Positions 9,613 to 16,788 of a DNA stretch of 64,000 nt are shown here, one piece after another. Both the position numbers and the translations under genes were made by a program. The notes under the pieces are model-generated. The model saw only the letters and a program-made list of their open reading frames with translations, was not told where the DNA came from and did not search any database. Source of the DNA: Pedobacter cryoconitis (GTDB taxonomy: Bacteria > Bacteroidota > Bacteroidia > Sphingobacteriales > Sphingobacteriaceae); contig NZ_JACHCC010000005.1 of NCBI RefSeq assembly GCF_014207135.1, forward strand, positions 372,001-436,000, in the 5' to 3' direction. The first letter of the stretch is position 1. Every line of letters starts with the position of its first letter.

Positions 9613-9620
9613 TAAATTTG
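9613..9620 (+). promoter_or_regulatory. -7 promoter element of mnmD
   Basis: TAAATTTG matches the TAnnTTTG consensus, 5 bases before the ATG. A TTTG at 9587-9590 could serve as -33 with a slightly long spacer. The transcript would be leaderless or nearly so. Confidence 0.55.
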
Positions 9621-9625
9621 CAGAA

Positions 9626-10309
9626 ATGAATATTATCACCCAAACAGCAGACGGCTCGAACACTTTATATAATGAAACCATTGGCGAACATTATCACTCC
9701 AAACATGGTGCATTACAGGAAAGTAAACATGTATTTATTGACGCTGGCCTGAAACAGGCCGAGCTCAGTTTCCCGGGACAACCAATTTCAATACTGGAGA
9801 TCGGCTTTGGTACGGGCCTGAATTTCCTGCTTACTTCTGCTTATGCGGACGAAAAGGGCCTTTCATTAAATTACACAGGAATAGAAGCTTATCCGCTGAC
9901 TAAAGAAGAGCTGATCTCTACACAATATAACCAGTATGTTCCTGCTCCTATCTGGAACAACCTGATGAATGTCTATGCTGATGCCTTATGCTCAGCCACT
10001 CAGCTAAATGCCAATCAGGAATTAACCATAGCGCATACTACCCTGGATGCCTTTAAATCTGAAAAGCTGTTTGATCTTGTCTATTTTGATGCTTTTTCAA
10101 TCCAGCATCAGCCTGAAATGTGGACAGATGAAATCATTTGTCACGTATGTTCATTCTTAAAACCTAACGGGATCTTTGTGACCTATGCGATTACAGGTAA
10201 ATTAAAACGGGCTCTAAAGAGTTTCGGGATGAAAGTAGAGAAACTTCCGGGTGCCCCTGGAAAAAGAGAAATGCTGCGCGCAATTAAACTTACAGTACAA
10301 GAAGTTTAA
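9626..10309 (+). CDS. mnmD: tRNA 5-methylaminomethyl-2-thiouridine(34) methyltransferase MnmD
   Basis: This 227-residue SAM-dependent methyltransferase is the stand-alone counterpart of the N-terminal domain of E. coli MnmC. It methylates the aminomethyl group of U34 in tRNAs for split-box codons, the last step of mnm5s2U formation. The SAM-binding motif I is ILEIGFGTGLNFLL (about 53-66), and the catalytic-region aspartates lie in LVYFDAFSIQHQPEMW (about 150-165). The FAD-dependent MnmC oxidase half is absent, as is usual for MnmD. It is transcribed alone from a promoter only 5 bases upstream. Confidence 0.93.
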   Translation: MNIITQTADGSNTLYNETIGEHYHSKHGALQESKHVFIDAGLKQAELSFPGQPISILEIGFGTGLNFLLTSAYADEKGLSLNYTGIEAYPLTKEELISTQYNQYVPAPIWNNLMNVYADALCSATQLNANQELTIAHTTLDAFKSEKLFDLVYFDAFSIQHQPEMWTDEIICHVCSFLKPNGIFVTYAITGKLKRALKSFGMKVEKLPGAPGKREMLRAIKLTVQEV

Positions 10310-10346
10310 TTTACAAAATCCGGACTAAGTTTGAACTTATGCCTTA

Positions 10347-10354
10347 TAGATTTG
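10347..10354 (+). promoter_or_regulatory. Candidate -7 promoter of the aldo/keto reductase gene
   Basis: TAGATTTG matches TAnnTTTG and leaves a leader of about 50 bases before the ATG at 10412. A second match, TAAGTTTG at 10326-10333, is an alternative. Confidence 0.35.
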
Positions 10355-10411
10355 TTTCATTGAGAATATGGAGTTCTGTTATCGGAGAATTCCTAAATTG
10401 GAAAAAGACAA

Positions 10412-11368
10412 ATGGAAAAAAGAAAATTAGGTAATACAGACTTACTGGTTTCGCCGGTAACTTTTGGGGGAAATGTTTTTGGATGGACATTAGATGAGAA
10501 GAAATCCTTTGAAATTCTGGATGGATTTATAGCTGCGGGATTTAATTTCATCGATACTGCCGATGTCTATTCAAGATGGGTACCGGAAAATAAAGGTGGT
10601 GAATCTGAAACAATTATTGGAAACTGGATAAAAGCACGCAACAACCGCAACGACATTATCCTGGCTACTAAAGTAGGCAGCGATATGGGTTTAAGCGGAA
10701 AGAAGTTTCTCAACAAAAAATATATCCTGAGCGCAGTAGATGCCTCACTGTTAAGATTGAAAACAGATTATATAGATCTTTACCAATCGCACTATGATGA
10801 CCTTGAGACTCCTGTACAGGAGACTCTGGAAGCTTATGATGAATTGATCAGAGCAGGAAAAGTACGCTGGATAGGCGCTTCGAATTTTAGCCCGGAGAGG
10901 TTTAAAGAATCCCTGGAAACCAGCGAAAGATTGAGCCTGCCCAAATATCAGAGTTACCAGCCGGAGTATAATTTATACAAAAGAGAAGGTTTTGAAAAAG
11001 AGATGGAACATATTTGTATGGATCACCAGATCGGCGTTATCAATTACTATGCTTTAGCCAGCGGATTTCTGACAGGGAAATATCGCTCTGAAGCCGACCT
11101 TGGCAAAAGTCAGCGGGGTGGTGCGGTAAAAGAGTTCATGAACCCCAGAGGGTTTAAGATTTTAAAAGCACTGGATGAAGTTTCAGAACAATACAATGCC
11201 TCCCTGGCAAGTGTAGCCATCGCATGGTTAATTGCCAGGCCATCTGTAACCTCACCTATTGCAAGTGTAACCAGTCTGGATCAACTGAAAAACCTGACAA
11301 AAGCAGCTACTTTAAAACTAAGCACTGAAGATATATCCATTCTGGACGAGGCAAGTGCCTGGTCATAA
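10412..11368 (+). CDS. Aldo/keto reductase
   Basis: This 318-residue NADPH-dependent oxidoreductase is of the AKR TIM-barrel superfamily and reduces aldehydes or ketones. The catalytic region is FIDTADVYSRW (Asp about 50, Tyr about 54), with the lysine in ILATKVGS (about 85) and the YQSHYDD strand in place of the usual histidine motif. The C-terminal cofactor-binding part reads SPIASVTSLDQLKNL. Length is standard. It resembles the YajO/Tas subgroup. It is a single-gene unit closed by a strong hairpin. The physiological substrate is unknown. Confidence 0.93.
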   Translation: MEKRKLGNTDLLVSPVTFGGNVFGWTLDEKKSFEILDGFIAAGFNFIDTADVYSRWVPENKGGESETIIGNWIKARNNRNDIILATKVGSDMGLSGKKFLNKKYILSAVDASLLRLKTDYIDLYQSHYDDLETPVQETLEAYDELIRAGKVRWIGASNFSPERFKESLETSERLSLPKYQSYQPEYNLYKREGFEKEMEHICMDHQIGVINYYALASGFLTGKYRSEADLGKSQRGGAVKEFMNPRGFKILKALDEVSEQYNASLASVAIAWLIARPSVTSPIASVTSLDQLKNLTKAATLKLSTEDISILDEASAWS

Positions 11369-11388
11369 TCAGCTCTTAACAATATTAT

Positions 11389-11427
11389 AATGCCCTGCCA
11401 AAATAATTGGCAGGGCATTTGTTTTTA
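11389..11427 (+). terminator. Rho-independent terminator after the aldo/keto reductase gene
   Basis: An 11-bp perfect stem (11391-11401 with 11407-11417) with a 5-base loop is followed by a T-rich run. Confidence 0.85.
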
Positions 11428-11455
11428 GCAGGACATTATTATAAATTCACCTGCT

Positions 11456-12568
11456 ATGAAATCTACCTCTCCTCCATTTTATGCCAAACTTGCGTTGGTC
11501 TTGTTTTCTATTATATGCCTGGGTTACCTGGCAATTTTAGGTCATAGTCTTTTAGCTCCGCTATTAGCCTCATTTTTATTGGCTTTGCTGCTGTTGCCAC
11601 TGGCTAACTTCCTGGAAACTAAATGGAGATTTAAAAGAAGTCTGGCCTCTATTGTTTCAGTGGTGCTAATGATAGCTGCAATCTCAGGTATTATCTATTT
11701 CCTGGCAAGCCAACTCAGCAACCTTGGACAGGACTGGCCCTTATTAAAACAACAGGCAGTACATTCTTTCGAGGATCTGCAACTTTGGGTTTCCCACACT
11801 TTCAATGTAAACGCACATAAACAAATTGACTACATAAAGAATGGAGCTGAAAGTGCATTGTCTTCAAGCGCCACTGTACTGGGTGCAACCCTAACCACAT
11901 TGTCATCAACTCTTTTGTTCCTGGCTTTTCTTTTACTCTTTACCTTCTTTATTTTAAATTATCGCCGTATCCTTTTTACCTTCCTGATTACTGTTTTCAA
12001 AGAAGAACATGCAGAAAAAGTGAAACAAATTGTGGAGCAAATTCAGTACATAATTAAACGATATATTTTAGGCTTGTTTCTTCAGGTGCTGATTGTTACC
12101 ACATTAATGATAGTTATACTTTCCATCCTTGGCATAAAATACGCTGTATTACTCGGGCTGATCACCGGTATTTTCAATCTGGTCCCCTATATCGGTATTT
12201 TTTCATCCTTATTAATCAGCATCCTGATTACATTTGCGACGGCAGGTGCTACAAAAGTTTTGTTTGTCATCATCACCTTTGTAGCTGTACATACGCTGGA
12301 TGGTAATATCCTGATGCCACTGGTAGTCGGTTCAAAGGTAAAAATCAATGCATTATTTGCCTTCATCGGAATCGTTGTCGGGGAAATGATCTGGGGGATA
12401 TCGGGTATGTTTTTATGTATCCCGTATCTGGCCATCCTTAAAATTATATTTGACCGTATCGACGAATTAAAACCCTGGGGTATACTATTGGGTGAACAGG
12501 AAAAACCTAACCGCAAGCGAAAGACGTATCGTATTACCAAAAAGATAAAACTGGAAGAACCAGAATAA
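11456..12568 (+). CDS. AI-2E family transporter (PerM/TqsA-like membrane protein)
   Basis: This 370-residue inner-membrane protein belongs to the AI-2E transporter family. Hydrophobic segments appear at about 12-30, 33-50, 63-85, 140-168, 205-235, 240-275 and 300-330, with the hydrophilic coiled region between the third and fourth helices that is typical of the family. The conserved GLITGIFNLVPYIG motif (about 228-241) is present. Family members export small molecules or act as Na+/H+ antiporters; the autoinducer name derives from E. coli TqsA and should not be transferred without evidence. The C-terminal tail is Lys/Arg-rich and cytoplasmic. The gene stands alone between two terminators. Confidence 0.9.
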   Translation: MKSTSPPFYAKLALVLFSIICLGYLAILGHSLLAPLLASFLLALLLLPLANFLETKWRFKRSLASIVSVVLMIAAISGIIYFLASQLSNLGQDWPLLKQQAVHSFEDLQLWVSHTFNVNAHKQIDYIKNGAESALSSSATVLGATLTTLSSTLLFLAFLLLFTFFILNYRRILFTFLITVFKEEHAEKVKQIVEQIQYIIKRYILGLFLQVLIVTTLMIVILSILGIKYAVLLGLITGIFNLVPYIGIFSSLLISILITFATAGATKVLFVIITFVAVHTLDGNILMPLVVGSKVKINALFAFIGIVVGEMIWGISGMFLCIPYLAILKIIFDRIDELKPWGILLGEQEKPNRKRKTYRITKKIKLEEPE

Positions 12569-12592
12569 TCAACAAAATTTCATACACATCTG

Positions 12593-12632
12593 CCAAACCC
12601 ATTCTTTTAAATAGAATGGGTTTGGTATTTTA
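12593..12632 (+). terminator. Rho-independent terminator after the AI-2E transporter gene
   Basis: A perfect 13-bp stem (12593-12605 with 12613-12625), 7-base loop, then a short T-rich tail. Confidence 0.8.
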
Positions 12633-12660
12633 GCACCTTTCAATTCAAATATCTCCTGTT

Positions 12661-13467
12661 ATGGCCAATCACATCGCCCCGTTAACCGCAGCCGATCCTT
12701 CTTCAGCTTTCTTAAGATTGTTAACTGTATTAGACACCCTGAGAACAGAGTGCCCATGGGACAAAAAACAAACCATGGAAACTTTGCGTCACCTGACTAT
12801 AGAAGAAACCTATGAACTATCCGATGCAATTCTGGATGGTGACCTGTCTGAAGTCAAAAAGGAACTGGGAGATGTGATGATGCATCTTGTTTTCTATGCA
12901 AGAATAGCTTCAGAAACGAATGACTTCACGATTGTGGATGTCCTGAACAGTGTTTGTGATAAACTAATCAACCGTCATCCTCATATTTATGGCGATGTAG
13001 AAGTACAGGATGAGAATGATGTCAAACGCAACTGGGAGCAAATCAAGCTTAAAGAAGGTAACAAATCAGTACTGGGTGGTGTTCCAGCCTCGCTTCCGGC
13101 TCTTGTTAAAGCCAGCAGGATTCAGGAAAAAGCCAGGGGAATTGGTTTTGACTGGGAGAACAAAACTCAGGTCTGGGAAAAAGTGGAAGAAGAACTTCAG
13201 GAGTTCAAAGATGAATACAATGTCATCGATAATACGGCAATTGATATTGATAAAGCAGAATCTGAATTCGGGGACCTGATTTTCTCTCTGGTCAATTACG
13301 CCCGGTTTATCGGGATTAATCCGGAAAATGCCCTGGAAAAAACAAACAGAAAGTTCATTAAACGCTTCCAATACTTAGAAAGTAAAGCAAAAGATAATGG
13401 AAGGGCCCTTCAGGATATGACCTTAGCAGAAATGGACGTGTACTGGAATGAAGCCAAAAACCTGTAA
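12661..13467 (+). CDS. mazG: Nucleoside triphosphate pyrophosphohydrolase MazG
   Basis: This cytoplasmic house-cleaning enzyme hydrolyses NTPs and dNTPs to monophosphates and pyrophosphate. Its 268 residues contain two MazG repeats. The first carries ECPWDKKQT (about 31-39), EETYEL and KKELGDVMMH (the ExxE...ExxD metal-binding set). The second carries EEELQEF and SEFGDLIFSLVN (about 175-220). Length matches E. coli MazG. There is no adjacent mazEF toxin pair. The lipoprotein hydrolase gene starts 6 bases after the stop, so they form a likely two-gene unit. Confidence 0.95.
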   Translation: MANHIAPLTAADPSSAFLRLLTVLDTLRTECPWDKKQTMETLRHLTIEETYELSDAILDGDLSEVKKELGDVMMHLVFYARIASETNDFTIVDVLNSVCDKLINRHPHIYGDVEVQDENDVKRNWEQIKLKEGNKSVLGGVPASLPALVKASRIQEKARGIGFDWENKTQVWEKVEEELQEFKDEYNVIDNTAIDIDKAESEFGDLIFSLVNYARFIGINPENALEKTNRKFIKRFQYLESKAKDNGRALQDMTLAEMDVYWNEAKNL

Positions 13468-13473
13468 ATCAAC

Positions 13474-14316
13474 ATGAGGGCTTCTCTCTTCTTTATTCTG
13501 ATACTACTGACAGGCTGTGCTATTTCAAATAAGCGTATTTCATCACATCTGCTGGTTAAACCTCCGGCAGATAAACAGCTTGCAGCAAGCAAAAGGAAAG
13601 ATATAGTAAGTATCAGCAACAACTTGTTTGGAGCGGGTGAATTTACAGGCAACAATAAAGAGCTGATCAGATACAGAATACTGGCCCCGGATACAGTGAC
13701 AGCACAAAAGAAGTATCCACTTGTCCTGATATTTCACAATTCGGGCCGCATAGGAACTGACAATACTGCCCAACTTGATGTTTTAGTAAAATTTTGGGCG
13801 CAGGATGCTATTCGTAAGCGTTATCCGGCTTATGTCCTTGCCGTACAGTTTGCCGGGCGTTCATCAAATTATGTCAAAAATGCTGATAGCGTACTTACCT
13901 CGGTTCCTGCACCTGGTGTACGCAGCGCAATACAATTAGTAGATTCGCTAAAGAATGCTTTACCAGTAGATATTAACAGGATATATACCATTGGTTTCTC
14001 TATGGGGGCATCTACTGCTAATAATGCGCTAATGGCAAGACCGGATTTATTTGCAGCTGGTGTTTTTATATCAGGGATTCCGATGCAGGAAGGGTTTTTT
14101 AAGCTCAAAAACACTCCTTTATGGCTGATACACGGAAATGATGACCAGGAGAACCCTATCCCCGGAGACCGTCTCCTTTATCAGAAAATGCAGGGGCTCA
14201 AATCCTCCAAAATCCTGTTCTGGGAAATTGAAGGGCTACAGCATGAAATCTATACACCATTGTATACCAGTGATATCATTCCTCAATGGCTTTTTATTCA
14301 GACGCTAACTTTTTAG
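13474..14316 (+). CDS. Lipoprotein alpha/beta hydrolase (esterase-like)
   Basis: This 280-residue protein has a lipoprotein signal with lipobox LLTGC (Cys about 15), so it is probably anchored in the envelope. The alpha/beta hydrolase fold shows the nucleophile elbow GFSMGA (Ser in the middle of the protein), an acid in IHGNDDQENP and the histidine in GLQHEIYTPLY near the C-terminus. The oxyanion loop is FHNSGRIG rather than the usual HGxG, as in some PHB-depolymerase/feruloyl-esterase-like proteins. The substrate is unknown. It is probably co-transcribed with mazG, and its last 23 bases overlap the 3' end of the convergent metallo-beta-lactamase gene. Confidence 0.82.
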   Translation: MRASLFFILILLTGCAISNKRISSHLLVKPPADKQLAASKRKDIVSISNNLFGAGEFTGNNKELIRYRILAPDTVTAQKKYPLVLIFHNSGRIGTDNTAQLDVLVKFWAQDAIRKRYPAYVLAVQFAGRSSNYVKNADSVLTSVPAPGVRSAIQLVDSLKNALPVDINRIYTIGFSMGASTANNALMARPDLFAAGVFISGIPMQEGFFKLKNTPLWLIHGNDDQENPIPGDRLLYQKMQGLKSSKILFWEIEGLQHEIYTPLYTSDIIPQWLFIQTLTF

Positions 14317-15172
14317 CAAACTTAGCTTGCAACTCACTGATTGCCTTATCATAACCTTTTTTATCCATAAAAGCTGCAGGGTTATAGGCATCCCCGGGTT
14401 TATGTTTTGTATGCAATTCAAACTGACTCGCGTGCGAAGAAAGCCAGATATCAAATGTCAGGTTCTTCATCGCATTCAATGTATAAGCATAGTCTTTGGC
14501 CATATCAGGGTAAGCTGTGACCTCAGCAAACTTTTTCTCTGTCACGATGGTAGGTAGATTAGCAATCAGGATTTTGTAAGACCTCTTTTCATCTTTGACA
14601 TCAAACAGAAAACTACAGGAACCTTTGGTATGCCCCGGATGGTGAAGCATGACCAACTGCATATCACCTAACCTCACTACATCTTTATCATGTAAGATGA
14701 AGTCGGTCTTAACAGGCTCATAGGTACTGCCATTTCCCCCTAATGCGTAATCTGAGCTACCTCCGTCAGCCATGACCACCGAATCTTTTTCATCTGCCAT
14801 CATATAGGCACCAGTCATTTTTTTGATCTCGGCCATTGCCCCCATATGGTCAAAATGTGCCTGCATGGTTAACAAAATCCTGGTGTCAGCAAGCTTGAAT
14901 CCCAGTGTTTCAATATTGGCTTTGATCATGGATGCCGAAGCGGCAAGCCCGGTATTGATGAGAATATTTCCTTTAGGGGTGACAATAAGATAACAAGCCA
15001 GATCGTATGAACCTACATAATAAAGATTACCTGCAATCCTAAACGGTGGATAAGGCTTAGACCACTCTGGGTTAGTATTTTGAGGCTCTGTTACTTTTTG
15101 AGCAGCTGCATGCAGGCTGAAAAACGAAAGACTGGTGAGCAGTATGGCGATTTTGAATGAATGTCTAAGCAT
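14294..15172 (-). CDS. Subclass B3 metallo-beta-lactamase, GOB/PEDO-like
   Basis: This 292-residue periplasmic zinc hydrolase is expected to open beta-lactam rings, including carbapenems. A signal peptide ends near HAAAQ. The first zinc motif is QAHFDH (104-109): glutamine replaces the first histidine of HxHxDH, exactly as in GOB enzymes of Elizabethkingia. The other ligands are H181 in HPGHTKGS and H247 in SSHASQ. From memory it aligns with GOB-1 along its length (RIAGNLYYVG, GNILINTG, SEVTAYP/AEVTAYP, NPQLFMDK/NPAAFMDK). GOB has Met where this protein has Leu206 (IANLP). It is probably a resident chromosomal gene, since no mobile element is nearby. Confidence 0.93.
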   Translation of the reverse strand: MLRHSFKIAILLTSLSFFSLHAAAQKVTEPQNTNPEWSKPYPPFRIAGNLYYVGSYDLACYLIVTPKGNILINTGLAASASMIKANIETLGFKLADTRILLTMQAHFDHMGAMAEIKKMTGAYMMADEKDSVVMADGGSSDYALGGNGSTYEPVKTDFILHDKDVVRLGDMQLVMLHHPGHTKGSCSFLFDVKDEKRSYKILIANLPTIVTEKKFAEVTAYPDMAKDYAYTLNAMKNLTFDIWLSSHASQFELHTKHKPGDAYNPAAFMDKKGYDKAISELQAKFAKKLASE

Positions 15173-15218
15173 AAGGATATTTATGACGAATATAGCTATT
15201 CAAACGGGCTACATGTAT

Positions 15219-15282
15219 AAAAAAATTGCTGTTTTCTGGTCGTATCCCCTAATGAAAAACGAATACCAGAAAACAGCAATCT
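15219..15282 (-). terminator. Terminator of the DEAD-box-like gene
   Basis: A perfect 16-bp inverted repeat (15225-15240 with 15265-15280) with a 24-base loop. On the minus strand the distal arm is followed by a T-run, so it serves the DEAD-box-like gene and separates it from the beta-lactamase gene. Confidence 0.8.
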
Positions 15283-15298
15283 TATCTTTATATGTTAT

Positions 15299-16603
15299 TT
15301 AGGAATGTTTCTTCTTCATGGTCATCTTAGCTTTCTGACCTATCCCATAGTTATAATTTTTAGCGTTACTTTCTTTCTTTTCGTGGAAAGCACCACCACC
15401 TGCAGGCTCTTCATTCTTTTCCTTCACGACTCTGTTTTTATCAAACCCTTTTGGCTTAAGTGTTTTTTCTATCAGAATCTCTTCAGGCAGTTCCATCAGC
15501 TCTAGTTTTTTACCTATTGACTGTTCAATTTTTTTCACCTGAACCAATTCCATATCTGTTGCAAAAGTAATCGCAACAACTTCTTCCTGGCTTTCTTTAT
15601 CTTTAATAATACGGCTTAAGAAAGTTTCCTTTTCTTCAGGAACTTCAAAATGGAAGATGAACGGAATTCCGCTTAAATCCAACGGACCTTCATTCTGATT
15701 CGCAACAACCAGTACTCTTGCCTCAGCACTTTCTTTGAAATCTTCAAAATTATCAAAACCATTTTCATCAAAATGTAATGGTCTGAACATCGAGAATTCC
15801 ATTTCTTTAGTGCTTTCAATACTCTTAGCTACCTTTTGTGCTGTAAGTCTTGAATTTACAAAAACGACTGCTTTATTGAAAACCTCATCATCACGCAATA
15901 GATTACGCAGTAAATTAAGCTTGGTTTTATAATTCGGAACCTGGTAAAGCACCTGGCTTACTGTTTCGGCTTGTGTATCCCCAAAATCTTCAACCTCAAT
16001 TACTGTAGGGAAATTCAGGAACTGATCTGTCATCTTAGTCAGTTTTTCATGGATCACTTCGGTGAAAACCAAATGTTGACATTTACCTGCACTTCTGGCC
16101 AGCTCACAAACTGGTAATTGCATGCCCTGCTGAATAATCAGCTCGGCATCATCTACGATGAAAGTCTGCAGTTTACTCAGGTTCAACCCAAGTTTCAGAT
16201 AAATTGCTCTGGCTCTTGTTGGCGTAGCGACAACAATATCGATACCTAAAACAAGTTCATTAACCTCTGCTTCAACACCACCGGTCCCGTAAAGACCAAC
16301 AATATTAAGATCCCTGTTTTTACTTAAAGAAATAAACTGATCGATCACTGCAATAGCCCGGTCTTTATCAGCTACCAGGATTAACACTTTAGGTGCATCA
16401 TCTTTGGTATACTTTAAACGCATTAAAACACCCAGAATATAAGTTGTTGTTTTACCCGATCCTTCAGGACCAACAGCCAGTATATCCTGTCCTCCAAGAA
16501 TCCTGGACATTGTTTTAGCCTGGATTTCCTTTGGGGTTAAGTACCCGGCATCAGTCATCGCGGTGATCAGGGGCTTACTTAGTTTTAATTTATCTAACGA
16601 CAC
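15299..16603 (-). CDS. Degenerate DEAD-box RNA helicase-like protein
   Basis: The 434 residues have the two-RecA-domain layout of DEAD-box helicases with uneven motif conservation. Present are the Q motif region (GYLTPKEIQ, about 20-28), Walker A GPEGSGKTT (45-53), ATPTRA (motif Ib) and VVFVNSR (motif IV). Altered are motif II, DDAE at 151-154 instead of DEAD; motif III, FTEVI instead of SAT; motif V, VANQNEGPLDL instead of ATDxxARGxD; and motif VI, SRIIKDK instead of HRxGRxGR. The lost arginine finger makes normal ATP-driven unwinding doubtful; RNA binding may remain. The C-terminal tail is basic (about 370-434). The frame is intact, so it is not an obvious pseudogene. Confidence 0.85.
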   Translation of the reverse strand: MSLDKLKLSKPLITAMTDAGYLTPKEIQAKTMSRILGGQDILAVGPEGSGKTTTYILGVLMRLKYTKDDAPKVLILVADKDRAIAVIDQFISLSKNRDLNIVGLYGTGGVEAEVNELVLGIDIVVATPTRARAIYLKLGLNLSKLQTFIVDDAELIIQQGMQLPVCELARSAGKCQHLVFTEVIHEKLTKMTDQFLNFPTVIEVEDFGDTQAETVSQVLYQVPNYKTKLNLLRNLLRDDEVFNKAVVFVNSRLTAQKVAKSIESTKEMEFSMFRPLHFDENGFDNFEDFKESAEARVLVVANQNEGPLDLSGIPFIFHFEVPEEKETFLSRIIKDKESQEEVVAITFATDMELVQVKKIEQSIGKKLELMELPEEILIEKTLKPKGFDKNRVVKEKNEEPAGGGAFHEKKESNAKNYNYGIGQKAKMTMKKKHS

Positions 16604-16788
16604 AGTATTTCAGTTAAAATTGATATTCCGCCAAATTTACGGAAATAAGCCCAATATCCGGTATGATCTGTACAAAACCCGAAGAAATGTACAAGGAATT
16701 GCTTATTGTATCAACATTTTGATACGATTCAGGACAATCAGGGATTGGTAATTTGTAGTTTTACCGGATTAACAAATAACCTTTTAAC

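Noticed and set aside
10339..10434. Short plus-strand frame before the aldo/keto reductase gene
   Set aside because: It overlaps the candidate promoter and the start of the reductase gene and ends out of frame; composition looks random.
12661..13467. MazG as part of a toxin-antitoxin locus
   Set aside because: No mazE or mazF gene is adjacent; it is the two-domain housekeeping pyrophosphohydrolase.
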